From contig CP000781.1 of NCBI GenBank assembly GCA_000017645.1, positions 5,244,935 through 5,308,934 on the forward strand: 64,000 nucleotides of DNA, read 5' to 3'. The notes under the pieces are model-generated. The model was not told the DNA's origin and did no database searches. It saw only the letters and a list, made by a program, of their open reading frames with translations. Shown here one piece after another: positions 38,570 through 47,354 of the stretch (its first letter is position 1; each line of letters begins with the position of its first letter). The DNA comes from Xanthobacter autotrophicus Py2 (GTDB taxonomy: Bacteria > Pseudomonadota > Alphaproteobacteria > Rhizobiales > Xanthobacteraceae). The translations under genes were made by a program, and so were the position numbers.

Positions 38570-39730
38570 TCAGCCGGTCGTCACCTTGGCCTTGCGCGGC
38601 GGCAGCAGGCTGGCGGGCACGGCGAGGATCAGCATGCCCAGCCCCGCCACCGCGAACACGGGCGCTGCTCCCAAAAGTCCCGCCGCATGGGCCAGGACGA
38701 TGGCCCCCACGGCCTGCCCCACGAAGAAGGCGGAGGCGAACAGCGACACCGCCGATCCCCGCGCCTCCGCCGACAGCTCGGTGGCAAGGATCTGCAACAC
38801 GTTGTGGATCATGTAGAAGGCAAAGCCCGCGGCGGCGAATACAGCAATCACCACCGCAAGGCTCGGCCCGACAGCCGCCCCCATGAGCAGCACGCCCACG
38901 CTGGCCGCGCCCACCCCCACCATGCCGGCAAGGCCCAGGTGGCGCACCAGGACCGGCACGGCGAAGGTATAGAAGGCGCCGCCGATGGCGAAGGCGCCCA
39001 GCATCAGGCCGGCCTCCACCGCATCGCCGAGGCCGTGCTCCACCATCAGCGGCGCCGCCAGCGGGAACACCCCGAAGGTGAGCGCCCCTTCCACCGCCAC
39101 CACCGCATACACCTTCAGCGACAAGGGGTTTTTCAGCACCGTGCCGTAGCGGGCGAGGGCCGCGCGGAACGACAGGGGCTGGCGCGCCCTCTCTTCGCTG
39201 ATGCCGACCAGGGCGGCCAGGGCCGCGCTCGCCGCCACCGCGAACGCGCACCAGAACACCGGCCGCCAGCCGGCATATTCGGCGATGAAGCCCGCCGCCG
39301 CCGAACCCACCAGCTGGCCCAGCACCAGGGCCAGCAGCACCCGGCTGAGCGCCACCGGCCTCTGATCGTACGGCACACGATCGCCTACGGTTGCCAGCAC
39401 CACGGGGATGATGCCCCCCGCGAACGCCCCCGACACCACCCGGGCGGCCAGCAGCTCCCGGTGGCCGGGAACCAGCGCCGAGACCGCGAGCCCCACCGCC
39501 AGCATGGCGAGGTTGAAGCGGATCAGCCGCACCTTGCCCACCGCATCGCCGATGGGGCCGAACAAGAGCTGCATGGTGGCGTAAGGCAGGGTGAAGGCGC
39601 TGGCGAGCAGCGCCACCTCCTGCAGCGTCACCTTCAGGTCGGCGGCGAGGATGTTGAGCATCGGATCGACGGCGCGCATGGAAAATGCGCTCGCGAAGGC
39701 CGCGAGGCCGAGGACGAGAAGAAAGGGCAT
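38570..39730 (-). CDS. Major facilitator superfamily transporter
   Basis: A 386-residue membrane protein with twelve hydrophobic segments and the MFS motif between helices 2 and 3 (GPIGDAVGKVRLIRFN). The N-terminus and overall pattern (DPMLNILAADLKVTLQEVALLASAFTLPYATMQLLFGP) fit DHA1-type drug or metabolite exporters such as the AraJ/YdhP group. I chose the ATG at 39730 because upstream codons encode a polar stretch with no membrane character. The substrate is unknown; it is a single-gene unit that ends at the shared hairpin with parE. Confidence 0.85.
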   Translation of the reverse strand: MPFLLVLGLAAFASAFSMRAVDPMLNILAADLKVTLQEVALLASAFTLPYATMQLLFGPIGDAVGKVRLIRFNLAMLAVGLAVSALVPGHRELLAARVVSGAFAGGIIPVVLATVGDRVPYDQRPVALSRVLLALVLGQLVGSAAAGFIAEYAGWRPVFWCAFAVAASAALAALVGISEERARQPLSFRAALARYGTVLKNPLSLKVYAVVAVEGALTFGVFPLAAPLMVEHGLGDAVEAGLMLGAFAIGGAFYTFAVPVLVRHLGLAGMVGVGAASVGVLLMGAAVGPSLAVVIAVFAAAGFAFYMIHNVLQILATELSAEARGSAVSLFASAFFVGQAVGAIVLAHAAGLLGAAPVFAVAGLGMLILAVPASLLPPRKAKVTTG

Positions 39731-40062
39731 CAGATCCGCCGGATGAGGAGGGTCATCCCTGCGGCGGGGTGCCCCGGCGGTCAAGTCGCAAGACGTGTCC
39801 CGCGCGCATGGCACGTCCCACATGCATTCCGACAGCGCATGCCGCTGGCGGTATGGATGTTCAATCGAGCGTTTCGCGGGCGTGATTTCCAACTGATCCG
39901 TGAATCAGGCCGGAAAACATTGACACGGCGCACAATTTTCTTATGTTGCTATGCGTCGTCCGAGATATGTCGAATCTAGCGCGCCGACCGACGACCCCTC
40001 GTCTGAGCCCGTACGGCACGGGACGTTCGATCAGCGGCGCGCCGCCGCATCCAAAAGATGCA
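39731..40062. other. Divergent promoter region and long 5' leader of the DEAD-box gene
   Basis: Separates the MFS gene (- strand) from the helicase gene (+ strand). The + strand promoter at 39920-39947 leaves an untranslated leader of roughly 110 bases, long for this genome. The part 39900-39960 is clearly AT-richer. Long leaders on helicase genes are common where cold or autoregulation acts on the mRNA; no specific structure is claimed. Confidence 0.5.
39920..39947 (+). promoter_or_regulatory. Promoter of the DEAD-box helicase gene
   Basis: A perfect TTGACA at 39920-39925, a 16-base spacer and TATGTT (4/6 match) at 39942-39947, in an AT-rich patch of about 60 bases. Confidence 0.6.
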
Positions 40063-41676
40063 ATGTCATTTTCCGAACTCGGCCTGAGCGAAAAGGTCCT
40101 CGCGGCAGTCGCTGACACCGGCTATACGCAGCCGACGCCCATCCAGGCCCAGGCCATCCCCCATGTGCTGGCGCGCCGAGATGTGCTCGGCCTCGCGCAG
40201 ACAGGCACCGGCAAGACTGCCGCCTTCACCCTTCCCATGCTGACGCTGCTTGAGCACGGACGGGCCCGCGCCCGCATGCCTCGCACCCTCATCCTGGAGC
40301 CGACCCGCGAGCTCGCGGCGCAGGTGGAAGAGAACTTCACCCGCTACGGCAAGAACCACAAACTGAACGTCGCCCTGCTCATCGGCGGCGTGTCCTTCGG
40401 CGACCAGGATTCCAAGCTGCTCCGCGGCGTGGACGTGCTCATCGCCACCCCCGGCCGCCTGCTCGACCATGTGGAGCGCGGCCGCCTGCTCCTGTCCGGC
40501 ATCGAGGTGCTCGTCATCGACGAGGCCGACCGCATGCTGGACATGGGCTTCATCCCGGACATCGAGCGCGTCTGCAAGCTCGTGCCCTTCACCCGCCAGA
40601 CCCTGTTCTTCTCGGCCACCATGCCGCCGGAGATCCAGCGCCTGGTGTCGCAGTTCCTGTCCAATCCGGTGCGAGTGGAAGTGTCGAAGCCGGCCTCCAC
40701 CGCCGCCACGGTCACCCACATGCTGGTCGCCTCCGGACGGGAGGACTACGACAAGCGCGAGGTGCTGCGCGAGCTCATCCGCAATTGCGACGGGCTGCAG
40801 AACGGCATCATCTTCTGCAACCGCAAGCGCGACGTGGCGGTGCTGCACCGCTCGCTGCAGAAGCACGGCTTCAACGCCGTTGCGCTCCATGGCGACATGG
40901 ACCAGCACGCTCGCATCAAGGCCCTCGACCAGTTCCGCTCCGGCGAGGCCACCCTTCTGGTGGCATCCGACGTGGCGGCCCGCGGGCTCGACATCCCGGC
41001 GGTGAGCCACGTCTTCAACTATGACGTGCCCCACCACTCGGAAGACTATGTGCATCGCGTGGGCCGCACCGGCCGCGCCGGCCGCGCCGGGACGGCCTAT
41101 ACGCTGGTCACCCACACCGACGCCAAGTCGGTGACGGCCATCGAAAAGCTGATCGGCAACGCCGTGCCCTGGCACGGCGCCCCCCTCGGCGATGCCCCGC
41201 CCGCGTCCGAGCGGCGGGAGCGCCGCGAGGATGGCGGCCGGCTGCGCGGCAAGCGCCGCGTGGAGAAGGAGCCCCGCGAGGCCCGTCCCGAGCGCGAGCC
41301 CCGTGCGGAGCGGGAGCCCCGTCCCGAGCGGGAACCGCGTGCCGACCGCGAGCCCCGCGTCGCCCGCGAGCCGCGTCCGGAGCGGGAACCCCGGGCGGAG
41401 CGCGCCCCGCGTCCCGAGCGTGAGCCCCGTCGCGAGCGGGAACCCCGTCGCGAACGCGAAGCCCCGGCAGGCGAGGTGCGCGCCAGCGAACCCCGCGCGG
41501 AGGCGGAAACCCGCGCGCCGCGTCCGGATCGGCAGGAGCGAGGCCGTCGTCCCGCCCGCGAGGATGGTCCCGAGGCCCGTCTGGCACGGCGTGAACGCGC
41601 CCCCGCCGCCGAACCCGCGGACATGAGCCACCTGCCCGCCTTCCTGCTGCGCCCGGTGCGCGTGAAGGCCGGCTGA
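40063..41676 (+). CDS. DEAD-box RNA helicase with an Arg/Glu/Pro repeat tail
   Basis: A 537-residue ATP-dependent RNA helicase of the RhlE type. The core of about 380 residues has the Q motif (GYTQPTPIQ), AQTGTGKT, PTRELA, VIDEADRMLDMGF, SAT and HRVGRTGRAGR. From about residue 390 a highly charged tail begins, with about ten copies of a hexapeptide close to EPRxER (DNA repeat 41269-41460), then a basic end. Such tails in bacterial helicases bind RNA and can drive condensate formation; for this one that is inference. I chose the ATG at 40063, which gives the usual SFSELGLS start. Confidence 0.92.
   Translation: MSFSELGLSEKVLAAVADTGYTQPTPIQAQAIPHVLARRDVLGLAQTGTGKTAAFTLPMLTLLEHGRARARMPRTLILEPTRELAAQVEENFTRYGKNHKLNVALLIGGVSFGDQDSKLLRGVDVLIATPGRLLDHVERGRLLLSGIEVLVIDEADRMLDMGFIPDIERVCKLVPFTRQTLFFSATMPPEIQRLVSQFLSNPVRVEVSKPASTAATVTHMLVASGREDYDKREVLRELIRNCDGLQNGIIFCNRKRDVAVLHRSLQKHGFNAVALHGDMDQHARIKALDQFRSGEATLLVASDVAARGLDIPAVSHVFNYDVPHHSEDYVHRVGRTGRAGRAGTAYTLVTHTDAKSVTAIEKLIGNAVPWHGAPLGDAPPASERRERREDGGRLRGKRRVEKEPREARPEREPRAEREPRPEREPRADREPRVAREPRPEREPRAERAPRPEREPRREREPRREREAPAGEVRASEPRAEAETRAPRPDRQERGRRPAREDGPEARLARRERAPAAEPADMSHLPAFLLRPVRVKAG
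41269..41460 (+). repeat. Tandem 18-base coding repeat in the helicase tail
   Basis: About ten imperfect 18-base units coding Glu-Pro-Arg-x-Glu-Arg. The units stay in frame and vary mainly at third positions and at the fourth residue (Pro, Ala, Arg, Val), so copy number can change without shifting the frame. Confidence 0.75.
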
Positions 41677-41724
41677 GCCTGTCGCCGACGCACCTTCGGG
41701 AGTGCCGGCAGATCACGAGGGAAC

Positions 41725-41759
41725 AACCCCGCCGGTCAGCCGCGCGGGGTTTTCTTTTT
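41725..41759 (+). terminator. Intrinsic terminator of the helicase gene
   Basis: Stem AACCCCGC / GCGGGGTT with an 11-base loop, followed by TTCTTTTT. It lies inside the 3' coding end of the oppositely oriented TfoX-like gene. Confidence 0.8.
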
Positions 41760-42110
41760 GGGTCGGGCTGCGGTTTTCTTCACCGGCTTTTGCGCAGCGG
41801 CCGCGCGGGCGAGGGCCAGGGAGCGGCGGGCGAGGACGGCAAGGTCGTCGCCATCGTCCAGCGCCGCCTCCGGCACGGACCAGAATCCGGTCATGGTGCG
41901 CACGGCGCCCTTGGCAAGGTAGGAAAAGGGGACCGAGCCACGGCTCTCAAGCAGGGCGGCGTGGTCGGCATCGGCTTTGAGATAGAGGGTGCCCCCGACC
42001 TCGATGGCGAACATCAGCCCGTCCGCATAAAGGCCCCTGCCGCCGAACATGCGCCGCGTGCGCACCGGGCCGAAGGCGCTGAAGAGGTCGGCGATGGTGT
42101 CCTCGTCCAT
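41736..42110 (-). CDS. TfoX N-terminal domain protein
   Basis: A 124-residue protein matching the TfoX/Sxy N-terminal domain: LFSAFGPVRTRRMFGGRGLYADGLMFAIEVGGTLYLKAD (near residues 9-47) and the FSYLAKGAVRTMTGFWSVPE segment. In gammaproteobacteria full-length TfoX activates competence genes; stand-alone N-terminal domain proteins in alphaproteobacteria have no assigned role. The C-terminus is a Lys/Ala/Pro-rich tail. The converging helicase terminator overlaps its last codons. Confidence 0.82.
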   Translation of the reverse strand: MDEDTIADLFSAFGPVRTRRMFGGRGLYADGLMFAIEVGGTLYLKADADHAALLESRGSVPFSYLAKGAVRTMTGFWSVPEAALDDGDDLAVLARRSLALARAAAAQKPVKKTAARPKKKTPRG

Positions 42111-42176
42111 CCCCTATTCCAGACCTGTTCCGATCCCCCTGATTTTGGCCGCCGGCGTCGCCGGCAGCCGTCCCGA

Positions 42177-42995
42177 TCAGGTGATCAGCGTGAGAAGCCG
42201 GGCAGCCGCGTCCATCTCGGTGCGGCGCGCGGCGCGGCGGGCGGTGGCGATCTCGTCCTCGCCCCACTGCTCGCGGTTGAAGTCCTCGTCCACATGGGCG
42301 GCGGCCCAGGCGGCATCCGCGTCGAGCGCGCCTTCCGCCACCGCCAGCGCCAGCAGGGCGGAGCCGGTGAGGGTGGTGATGGAATGCACGGCAGCAAGCT
42401 TCAGCGGCGCCTGCGGCACCAGCGCCCGCACCCGCTCCAGCGAGGTGTCCGGCTGGGTGACGTGGCGAATACCTTCCGACAGAAAGAAACGGGCATCGTG
42501 GGCGCCGCTCAACCAGTCGAGCACCGGGTCCCACTGCTCTGCCTGCCGCTTCACCAGCGTCTGCGGGCTGTCGGCCCGGTAGAACAGCATGTCGGAGCCG
42601 GCATAGCGCACCACCTCCTCGCGCACCGCCTCTGCCTCCGGCCCCACCCGGTCGAGGGCGACGTTCACGAGGCGCGTCAGCGGCATGAAGAAGGGGTTGA
42701 TCTCCTTCTCCTGCTCCGCCCATTCGGCAGCCATGGCCTCGGCCAGCGGGCGCGTGGGCGCCAGCAGCAGGCCGCGCGCGGGGGTGCGTACGGGCCGGCC
42801 GTCGAGCAGGATGGTGAAGCCGCCGTCCGCCTCGCCGACGCTGACATCGGTATAGAAGCGTTTCGGCAGCGGCGTGCGCTGGGCGGCGCGGGCCCGGGCG
42901 ATGGGATCGTCCCCCGCCACCGGCTCCTCGATGCCCTCCAGGAAATCGCGCATGGTCTGGGGGCCGGCGGGATCGGCCCCTGAGGGATCACCCAT
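42177..42995 (-). CDS. ATP12-family F1-ATPase assembly chaperone
   Basis: A 272-residue protein of the ATP12 family: KRFYTDVSVGEADGGFTILLDGRPVRTPA (near residues 44-72), the EWAEQEKEINPFFMPLTRLVNVALD region, and the closing SGSALLALAVAEG-type helix. In mitochondria Atp12 chaperones the F1 alpha subunit; bacterial forms are confined mainly to alphaproteobacteria. The ATG at 42995 is preceded by a perfect AGGAGG. It is the last gene of a three-gene unit with the HAD phosphatase and zinc-ribbon genes, the order usually seen downstream of rluC in Hyphomicrobiales. Confidence 0.9.
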   Translation of the reverse strand: MGDPSGADPAGPQTMRDFLEGIEEPVAGDDPIARARAAQRTPLPKRFYTDVSVGEADGGFTILLDGRPVRTPARGLLLAPTRPLAEAMAAEWAEQEKEINPFFMPLTRLVNVALDRVGPEAEAVREEVVRYAGSDMLFYRADSPQTLVKRQAEQWDPVLDWLSGAHDARFFLSEGIRHVTQPDTSLERVRALVPQAPLKLAAVHSITTLTGSALLALAVAEGALDADAAWAAAHVDEDFNREQWGEDEIATARRAARRTEMDAAARLLTLIT

Positions 42996-43005
42996 GATCC
43001 GCCTC

Positions 43006-43734
43006 CTATCCGGCGATGGCGCGACGGCGCGCCAGAAGATCGAAGATGGCGGCGGGCACCTCGTCGAACCGGTGGACGATATGGTCCGCCCCGGCCCGCT
43101 CCAGCGCCGCCACCTCGTGATAGCCCCAGCCGACGCCGAGGGCGGAGGCCCCCGCCTGCAGCGCCATGGAGACGTCATAGGTGGTGTCGCCGACCACCAC
43201 CGTCTCCTCCGGGCGCGCGCCGATCTCCTTCATGGCCTGGAACACCATGGCCGGATGGGGCTTGGAGGGGGCGTCGTCGGCGGTCTGGATGGTGGCGAAC
43301 CAGCCTTCCATGTCATGGGCCTTGAGCACCCGGTCCACCCCGCGCCGCGCCTTGCCGGTGACCATGCCCAGCACCACGTCGTCGCGCCGGCGCAGGGTGT
43401 CCAGCACCTCCCAGGCGCCGTCGAACATGGGCTCGGGCGGCTCGGCATTGCGTAGCCGGGTGAAGGCATTGCGATAAGCGTCCACCAGCGCCTCGATGGG
43501 ATAGGCGAGGTCACCCTGCGAGAGCATGGCAAAGGCCTCCGGCAGGGAAAGCCCCACCACCGAGAGCAACCGGTCCCGTCCCGGCAGCGGCACGCCGTGG
43601 GCCGCATGGGCGTCGCGCATGGCGGCGACGATCATGTGCTGGCTGTCCACCAGCGTGCCGTCGCAATCGAACAGCACCAGCTTCAGGGGCGCGGCATCGG
43701 GGGCGGGCTCGGCGTCGCTCTCGGGTGGGGTCAT
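43006..43734 (-). CDS. HAD-superfamily phosphatase (phosphoglycolate phosphatase-like)
   Basis: A 242-residue HAD hydrolase. Motif I LVLFDCDGTLVDS has the nucleophilic aspartate, the helical cap follows, motif II/III are LGMVTGKARRG and KPHPAMVF, and motif IV is VVVGDTTYDVSMALQAGA. The pattern is of the Gph/PGP subclass, which hydrolyses small phosphomonoesters. An Ala/Pro-rich 17-residue leader precedes the fold. Its start overlaps the zinc-ribbon gene stop by 4 bases (ATGA), and ATP12 follows after 10 bases. Confidence 0.87.
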   Translation of the reverse strand: MTPPESDAEPAPDAAPLKLVLFDCDGTLVDSQHMIVAAMRDAHAAHGVPLPGRDRLLSVVGLSLPEAFAMLSQGDLAYPIEALVDAYRNAFTRLRNAEPPEPMFDGAWEVLDTLRRRDDVVLGMVTGKARRGVDRVLKAHDMEGWFATIQTADDAPSKPHPAMVFQAMKEIGARPEETVVVGDTTYDVSMALQAGASALGVGWGYHEVAALERAGADHIVHRFDEVPAAIFDLLARRRAIAG

Positions 43735-44390
43735 TTCTGGGTCATCTGCTGGGTCGCCACATCATATACCCATGTGATGTCCGACGGGTCCACGAACAGG
43801 ACCTGGCGGAAGCCCCGCTGCTCGCACTGCTTGGGGAAGGGACCCGAGACGATCAGCTCCGCCGCCGTCTTCGCCGGGAAGTTGAACTTGATGGTGAGGA
43901 TGGTCGCGTCCTCGCCCCCGGCGGTGACCGTGAGGTCGAGGCCGTTCTGGGCGAAACTCTCCTGCTTGCTCTTGGCGAACGCCCGGCGCGCGGTGGCGTC
44001 CACCGGCGGCGGGGTGACCGGGCTGCTCACCGTCGGCAGCGGCAGCGAGGCTTCCTGGGTACCGCCCTGCCCGCTCCCGGCCTGGGGCGCCGGGACAGCG
44101 GGAGCGGTCTGGGCCGTGGCGGCAGGCGGAGGCAAGGCGGCTTGCGGCGCCGGTTGGGCGGGCGCGACCACCGCGCTCTGGGGCGCACCGGCCTCAGGCT
44201 CCGCGGGAGGCGCCGACATGACCCACCACACAAGGCCGCCGGATGCCACAGCCACCGCCGTGCCGCCGAGCCCCACCAGGAAGGGGATCAGGAAGCTGGT
44301 GTGAAGCTTGCGGCCGCAGAAGGGGCAACTGGCCTCCTCCGGGTAGACCTGCGCCCCGCAGCCGGGACAGAAGTCGGGCCTGGAGTTCAT
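43731..44390 (-). CDS. Membrane-anchored zinc-ribbon protein
   Basis: A 219-residue protein. An N-terminal zinc ribbon has four cysteines in two CxxC knuckles (C8, C11, C22, C25), followed by one membrane segment (about 33-58), a 70-residue Ala/Pro/Gln linker and a C-terminal folded domain of about 90 residues (LDLTVTAGGEDATILTIKFNFP, ending WVYDVATQQMTQK). The ribbon lies in the cytoplasm if the domain outside is periplasmic. Its role is unknown. It heads the unit zinc ribbon-HAD-ATP12 and overlaps the HAD gene by 4 bases. Confidence 0.75.
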   Translation of the reverse strand: MNSRPDFCPGCGAQVYPEEASCPFCGRKLHTSFLIPFLVGLGGTAVAVASGGLVWWVMSAPPAEPEAGAPQSAVVAPAQPAPQAALPPPAATAQTAPAVPAPQAGSGQGGTQEASLPLPTVSSPVTPPPVDATARRAFAKSKQESFAQNGLDLTVTAGGEDATILTIKFNFPAKTAAELIVSGPFPKQCEQRGFRQVLFVDPSDITWVYDVATQQMTQK

Positions 44391-44524
44391 TCAATTCACC
44401 TCCACGCGCGCGGCGCACCGCCGCGAATCGGCACCGTGGGACATGCACCACAAATGCACGAGGAAGCGGCCGGCGTCATGCCGTCCGCTTCACGTTTGTC
44501 CACCTCGTGATGTCCGATCCGAAT

Positions 44525-44548
44525 GCGCCCTTAGCAGGGCAAGGGCGC
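44525..44548 (-). terminator. Hairpin after the TRAP permease gene
   Basis: An 8-base perfect stem (GCGCCCTT / AAGGGCGC) with an 8-base loop, 6 bases after the dctM stop on the - strand; no T run. Confidence 0.4.
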
Positions 44549-44553
44549 CGATC

Positions 44554-46500
44554 CTATTTGCCGAAGCCGAGGTCCAGCGGCGGGGGCGGTGCCGCGTCGA
44601 GGCCGGGAGACAGGTTCTCGAACTGCTGCTGGATCTGGTTCTGGTCGAGCTGGACGCTGCCGCTCTTGTAGTGGGTCACCATGCCGGGGAACAGGATGAT
44701 GAGGGCCACCATGACCAGCTGGATGCAGACGAACGGCACCGCGCCCCAATAGATCTGGCCGGTGGTGACCGGCTGCATCAGCTTGCCCGTCACCCGGTCG
44801 ATGTACGGCACCTTGGCCGCCACCGAGCGCAGGAAGAACAGGGCGAAGCCGAAGGGCGGATGCATGAACGAGGTCTGCATGTTCACCGCCAGCATCACGC
44901 CGAACCAGATGAGGTCGATGCCGAGCTTGTCGGCCGCCGGCCCCAGCAGCGGGATGATGATAAAGGCCAGCTCGAAATAATCGAGGAAGAAGGCCAGCAC
45001 GAACACCAGCGCGTTCACCGCGATGAGGAAGCCCATCTGCCCGCCGGGCAGCGACACCAGCAGTTCCTCCACCCACTTGTGGCCGTCCACCCCGTAGAAG
45101 GTGAGCGAGAACACGCGCGCGCCGAGCAGGATGAACAGCACGAAGGCGGAGAGCTTGGCAGTGGAATAGGTGGCCTGCCGCATCAGGTCGAACTTCAGCC
45201 GGCCACGGGCGAAAGCGAGGATGAGCGCGCCCACCGAGCCCATGGCGCCGCCCTCGGTCGGCGTGGCGACGCCGATGAAGATGGTGCCCAGCACCAGGAA
45301 GATGAGCGCCAGCGGTGGCACCATCACGAACACCACCTGCTCCGCCAGCTTCGACAGGAGGCCGAGGCGGAACACGCGGTTGATCACCGCCACCACGAAG
45401 GCGAAGCCCACGGTGGCGGACATGGTGAGCACCACAAAGTCGGCGCCGAACTTCACCCCGGTTTCCGTCATCAGGAAGATGGCGCCGGCGATGGACAGGG
45501 AGAGCGCGATGAAGAGCGAGGGCGTCAGCAGCCGCGCCGTTCCCGACATGATGAAATAGAGCAGCACGAAAGCCACCACGCCCCACACCGCCGTGTTGGC
45601 GACGCCGGGGATGAGGCCTGTGGTGAGATGCGGCAGGGAACCGGTGGCGATCAGGAAGGCGAAGCCGGCCGCGGCGATGGCGCCGAGGACGCGGGAGGGC
45701 ACGATCTTCTGTTCCGGGTCGCGCAGGGTCTGGGCTTCCAGCGGCAGGCCGGGTGCGGCGCTCGGGAAGATGGTAGAGACCAGAAAGATGTAGAGCGCAT
45801 AAAGGCAGGCGAGCAGCAGGCCCGGCACGAAGGCGCCCTCATACATGTCGCCCACCGAGCGGTTCAGCTGGTCGGCCATGACGATGAGCACGAGGGAGGG
45901 CGGAATGATCTGCGCCAGCGTGCCCGAGGCGGCGATGACGCCCGAGGCCACGCGCCGGTCGTAGCCGTAGCGCAGCATGATCGGCAGGGAGATGAGGCCC
46001 ATGGAGATCACCGAGGCCGCCACCACGCCGGTGGTGGCAGCCAGCAGAGCGCCCACGAAGATCACCGCATAGGCGAGGCCGCCGCGGATGGAGCCGAACA
46101 CCTGCCCGATGGTGTCGAGCAGGTCCTCCGCCATGCCGGAGCGCTCGAGGATGAGCCCCATGAAGGTGAAGAAGGGGACTGCCAGCAGCACCTCGTTGTT
46201 CATGGTGCCGTAGACGCGTTCGGGCAGCGCCTGCAGGAACTTGGGCTCGAACAGGCCGAGCCAGATGCCGACCAGCGCGAAGATGAGGCCGTTGGCGGCC
46301 AGCGAGAAGGCCACCGGGTAGCCCAGCAGCAGGAACACCACCAGCGCGCCGAACATGATGGGCGCCATGTTGTGGACGAACCAGCCGCGGAACCCCGGCT
46401 CGGCGGCGAAGGCCACGTCGGGCAGGACCACGGCGAGCACCAGGGCGAGCAGGAGCGCGGCGGCGACGAAACGCGCCTTCAGGAGGCGGGCGTTGATCAT
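44554..46500 (-). CDS. TRAP transporter large permease (DctM), extended form
   Basis: A 648-residue membrane protein of the DctM family: LLGYPVAFSLAANGLIFALVGI, LLAVPFFTFMGLILERSGMAEDLLDTI, ASGVIAASGTLAQIIPPSLVLI and ATPTEGGAMGSVGALILA. Classic DctM has about 430 residues; here about 150 extra residues with three or more helices are inserted around residues 245-390, and a Gln/Pro-rich tail is added. The long form is typical of TRAP systems annotated for mannitol or chloroaromatic compounds. It works with DctQ and a periplasmic binding protein, but no binding-protein gene is in the neighbourhood. Confidence 0.88.
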   Translation of the reverse strand: MINARLLKARFVAAALLLALVLAVVLPDVAFAAEPGFRGWFVHNMAPIMFGALVVFLLLGYPVAFSLAANGLIFALVGIWLGLFEPKFLQALPERVYGTMNNEVLLAVPFFTFMGLILERSGMAEDLLDTIGQVFGSIRGGLAYAVIFVGALLAATTGVVAASVISMGLISLPIMLRYGYDRRVASGVIAASGTLAQIIPPSLVLIVMADQLNRSVGDMYEGAFVPGLLLACLYALYIFLVSTIFPSAAPGLPLEAQTLRDPEQKIVPSRVLGAIAAAGFAFLIATGSLPHLTTGLIPGVANTAVWGVVAFVLLYFIMSGTARLLTPSLFIALSLSIAGAIFLMTETGVKFGADFVVLTMSATVGFAFVVAVINRVFRLGLLSKLAEQVVFVMVPPLALIFLVLGTIFIGVATPTEGGAMGSVGALILAFARGRLKFDLMRQATYSTAKLSAFVLFILLGARVFSLTFYGVDGHKWVEELLVSLPGGQMGFLIAVNALVFVLAFFLDYFELAFIIIPLLGPAADKLGIDLIWFGVMLAVNMQTSFMHPPFGFALFFLRSVAAKVPYIDRVTGKLMQPVTTGQIYWGAVPFVCIQLVMVALIILFPGMVTHYKSGSVQLDQNQIQQQFENLSPGLDAAPPPPLDLGFGK

Positions 46501-46513
46501 GTCTCGCGCTCCG

Positions 46514-47152
46514 TCAGTGCTTGGGGGCGGTGGGAGTGGCCGGGACGACAGGCGTTCCGGCGCCGGGAACCTCCACCTCGGCCAGCAGGCGCTCCGCCTC
46601 GGCCGCGAGCGCCGCGTGGCTGCCGCCCTCCCGCTCGTTGGGGTCCTCCATCCGCCCGGTAAAGATGGCGATGCGCTTGATCAGCTCGGAGAAGCCCTGC
46701 AGCGTCAGGAAGAAGAAGCCCACCGGCACCAGAAGCTTGGCCGGCCATTGCGGCAGGCCGCCGGCATTCAGCGACTGCTCGTTGATGGACCAGGACGCCA
46801 TGAAGAAGGGCCAGGAGGTCCACAACAGCAGGATGGAGAAGGGCAACAGGAAGAAGACGTGCCCGAAGATGTCGATGCCGTCCCGCACCCGTTTGCTGAG
46901 GCGCGCATTCACGATGTCGATGCGGATGTGCTCGTTGTCCATGAGCGTCCACGACCCGCACAGCAGGAACACCGCTGCGAACAGCACCCATTGCAGCTCC
47001 AGCCAGGAATTGGAGCTGAGGTCGAACAGCTTGCGCACCACGGCATTGGCCGCAGAGACAAGGATGGCCACAAGGATCAGCCAGGAGGCCGCCTTGCCGA
47101 TGCGCATGTTCACGGCATCGATGCCCCGGGCGAGGGCGAGCAGGAAGGACAT
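46514..47152 (-). CDS. TRAP transporter small permease (DctQ)
   Basis: A 212-residue protein with four hydrophobic segments (about 18-36, 50-70, 92-112, 135-158), the usual DctQ layout, and the motif SWLELQWVLFAAVFLLCGSWTLMDNEHIRIDIV. A 45-residue Ala/Glu-rich tail (PNEREGGSHAALAAEAERLL) follows. It lies 13 bases before dctM on the same strand. About 200 bases with no gene separate it from the next gene upstream. Confidence 0.87.
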   Translation of the reverse strand: MSFLLALARGIDAVNMRIGKAASWLILVAILVSAANAVVRKLFDLSSNSWLELQWVLFAAVFLLCGSWTLMDNEHIRIDIVNARLSKRVRDGIDIFGHVFFLLPFSILLLWTSWPFFMASWSINEQSLNAGGLPQWPAKLLVPVGFFFLTLQGFSELIKRIAIFTGRMEDPNEREGGSHAALAAEAERLLAEVEVPGAGTPVVPATPTAPKH

Positions 47153-47354
47153 GGAGACCGTTTCCCTGGGCGCGCGGCTGGTGCCGCTTTTCGGGTTGCT
47201 TCTTCTTTGGCCATACGGCCTTGGCGGGGCACCATAGGCAAAGACACGGCGACTTCAAGCCGCACGCGAAAGCGACGCGTCAAACGCCCGGCACACTAGA
47301 CGAAGGTCGTAGCCTTCTTTGTCCCGACGGGAAGCACCTGAATTTCGAGCCGAT

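Noticed and set aside
41269..41460. CRISPR-like periodic array
   Set aside because: The 18-base periodicity is in-frame coding repeat of the helicase tail, with no spacer/repeat alternation.
44443..46662. Long + strand frame over the TRAP permease
   Set aside because: Composed almost wholly of His, Glu, Arg and Gln, the reverse reading of a hydrophobic membrane gene.
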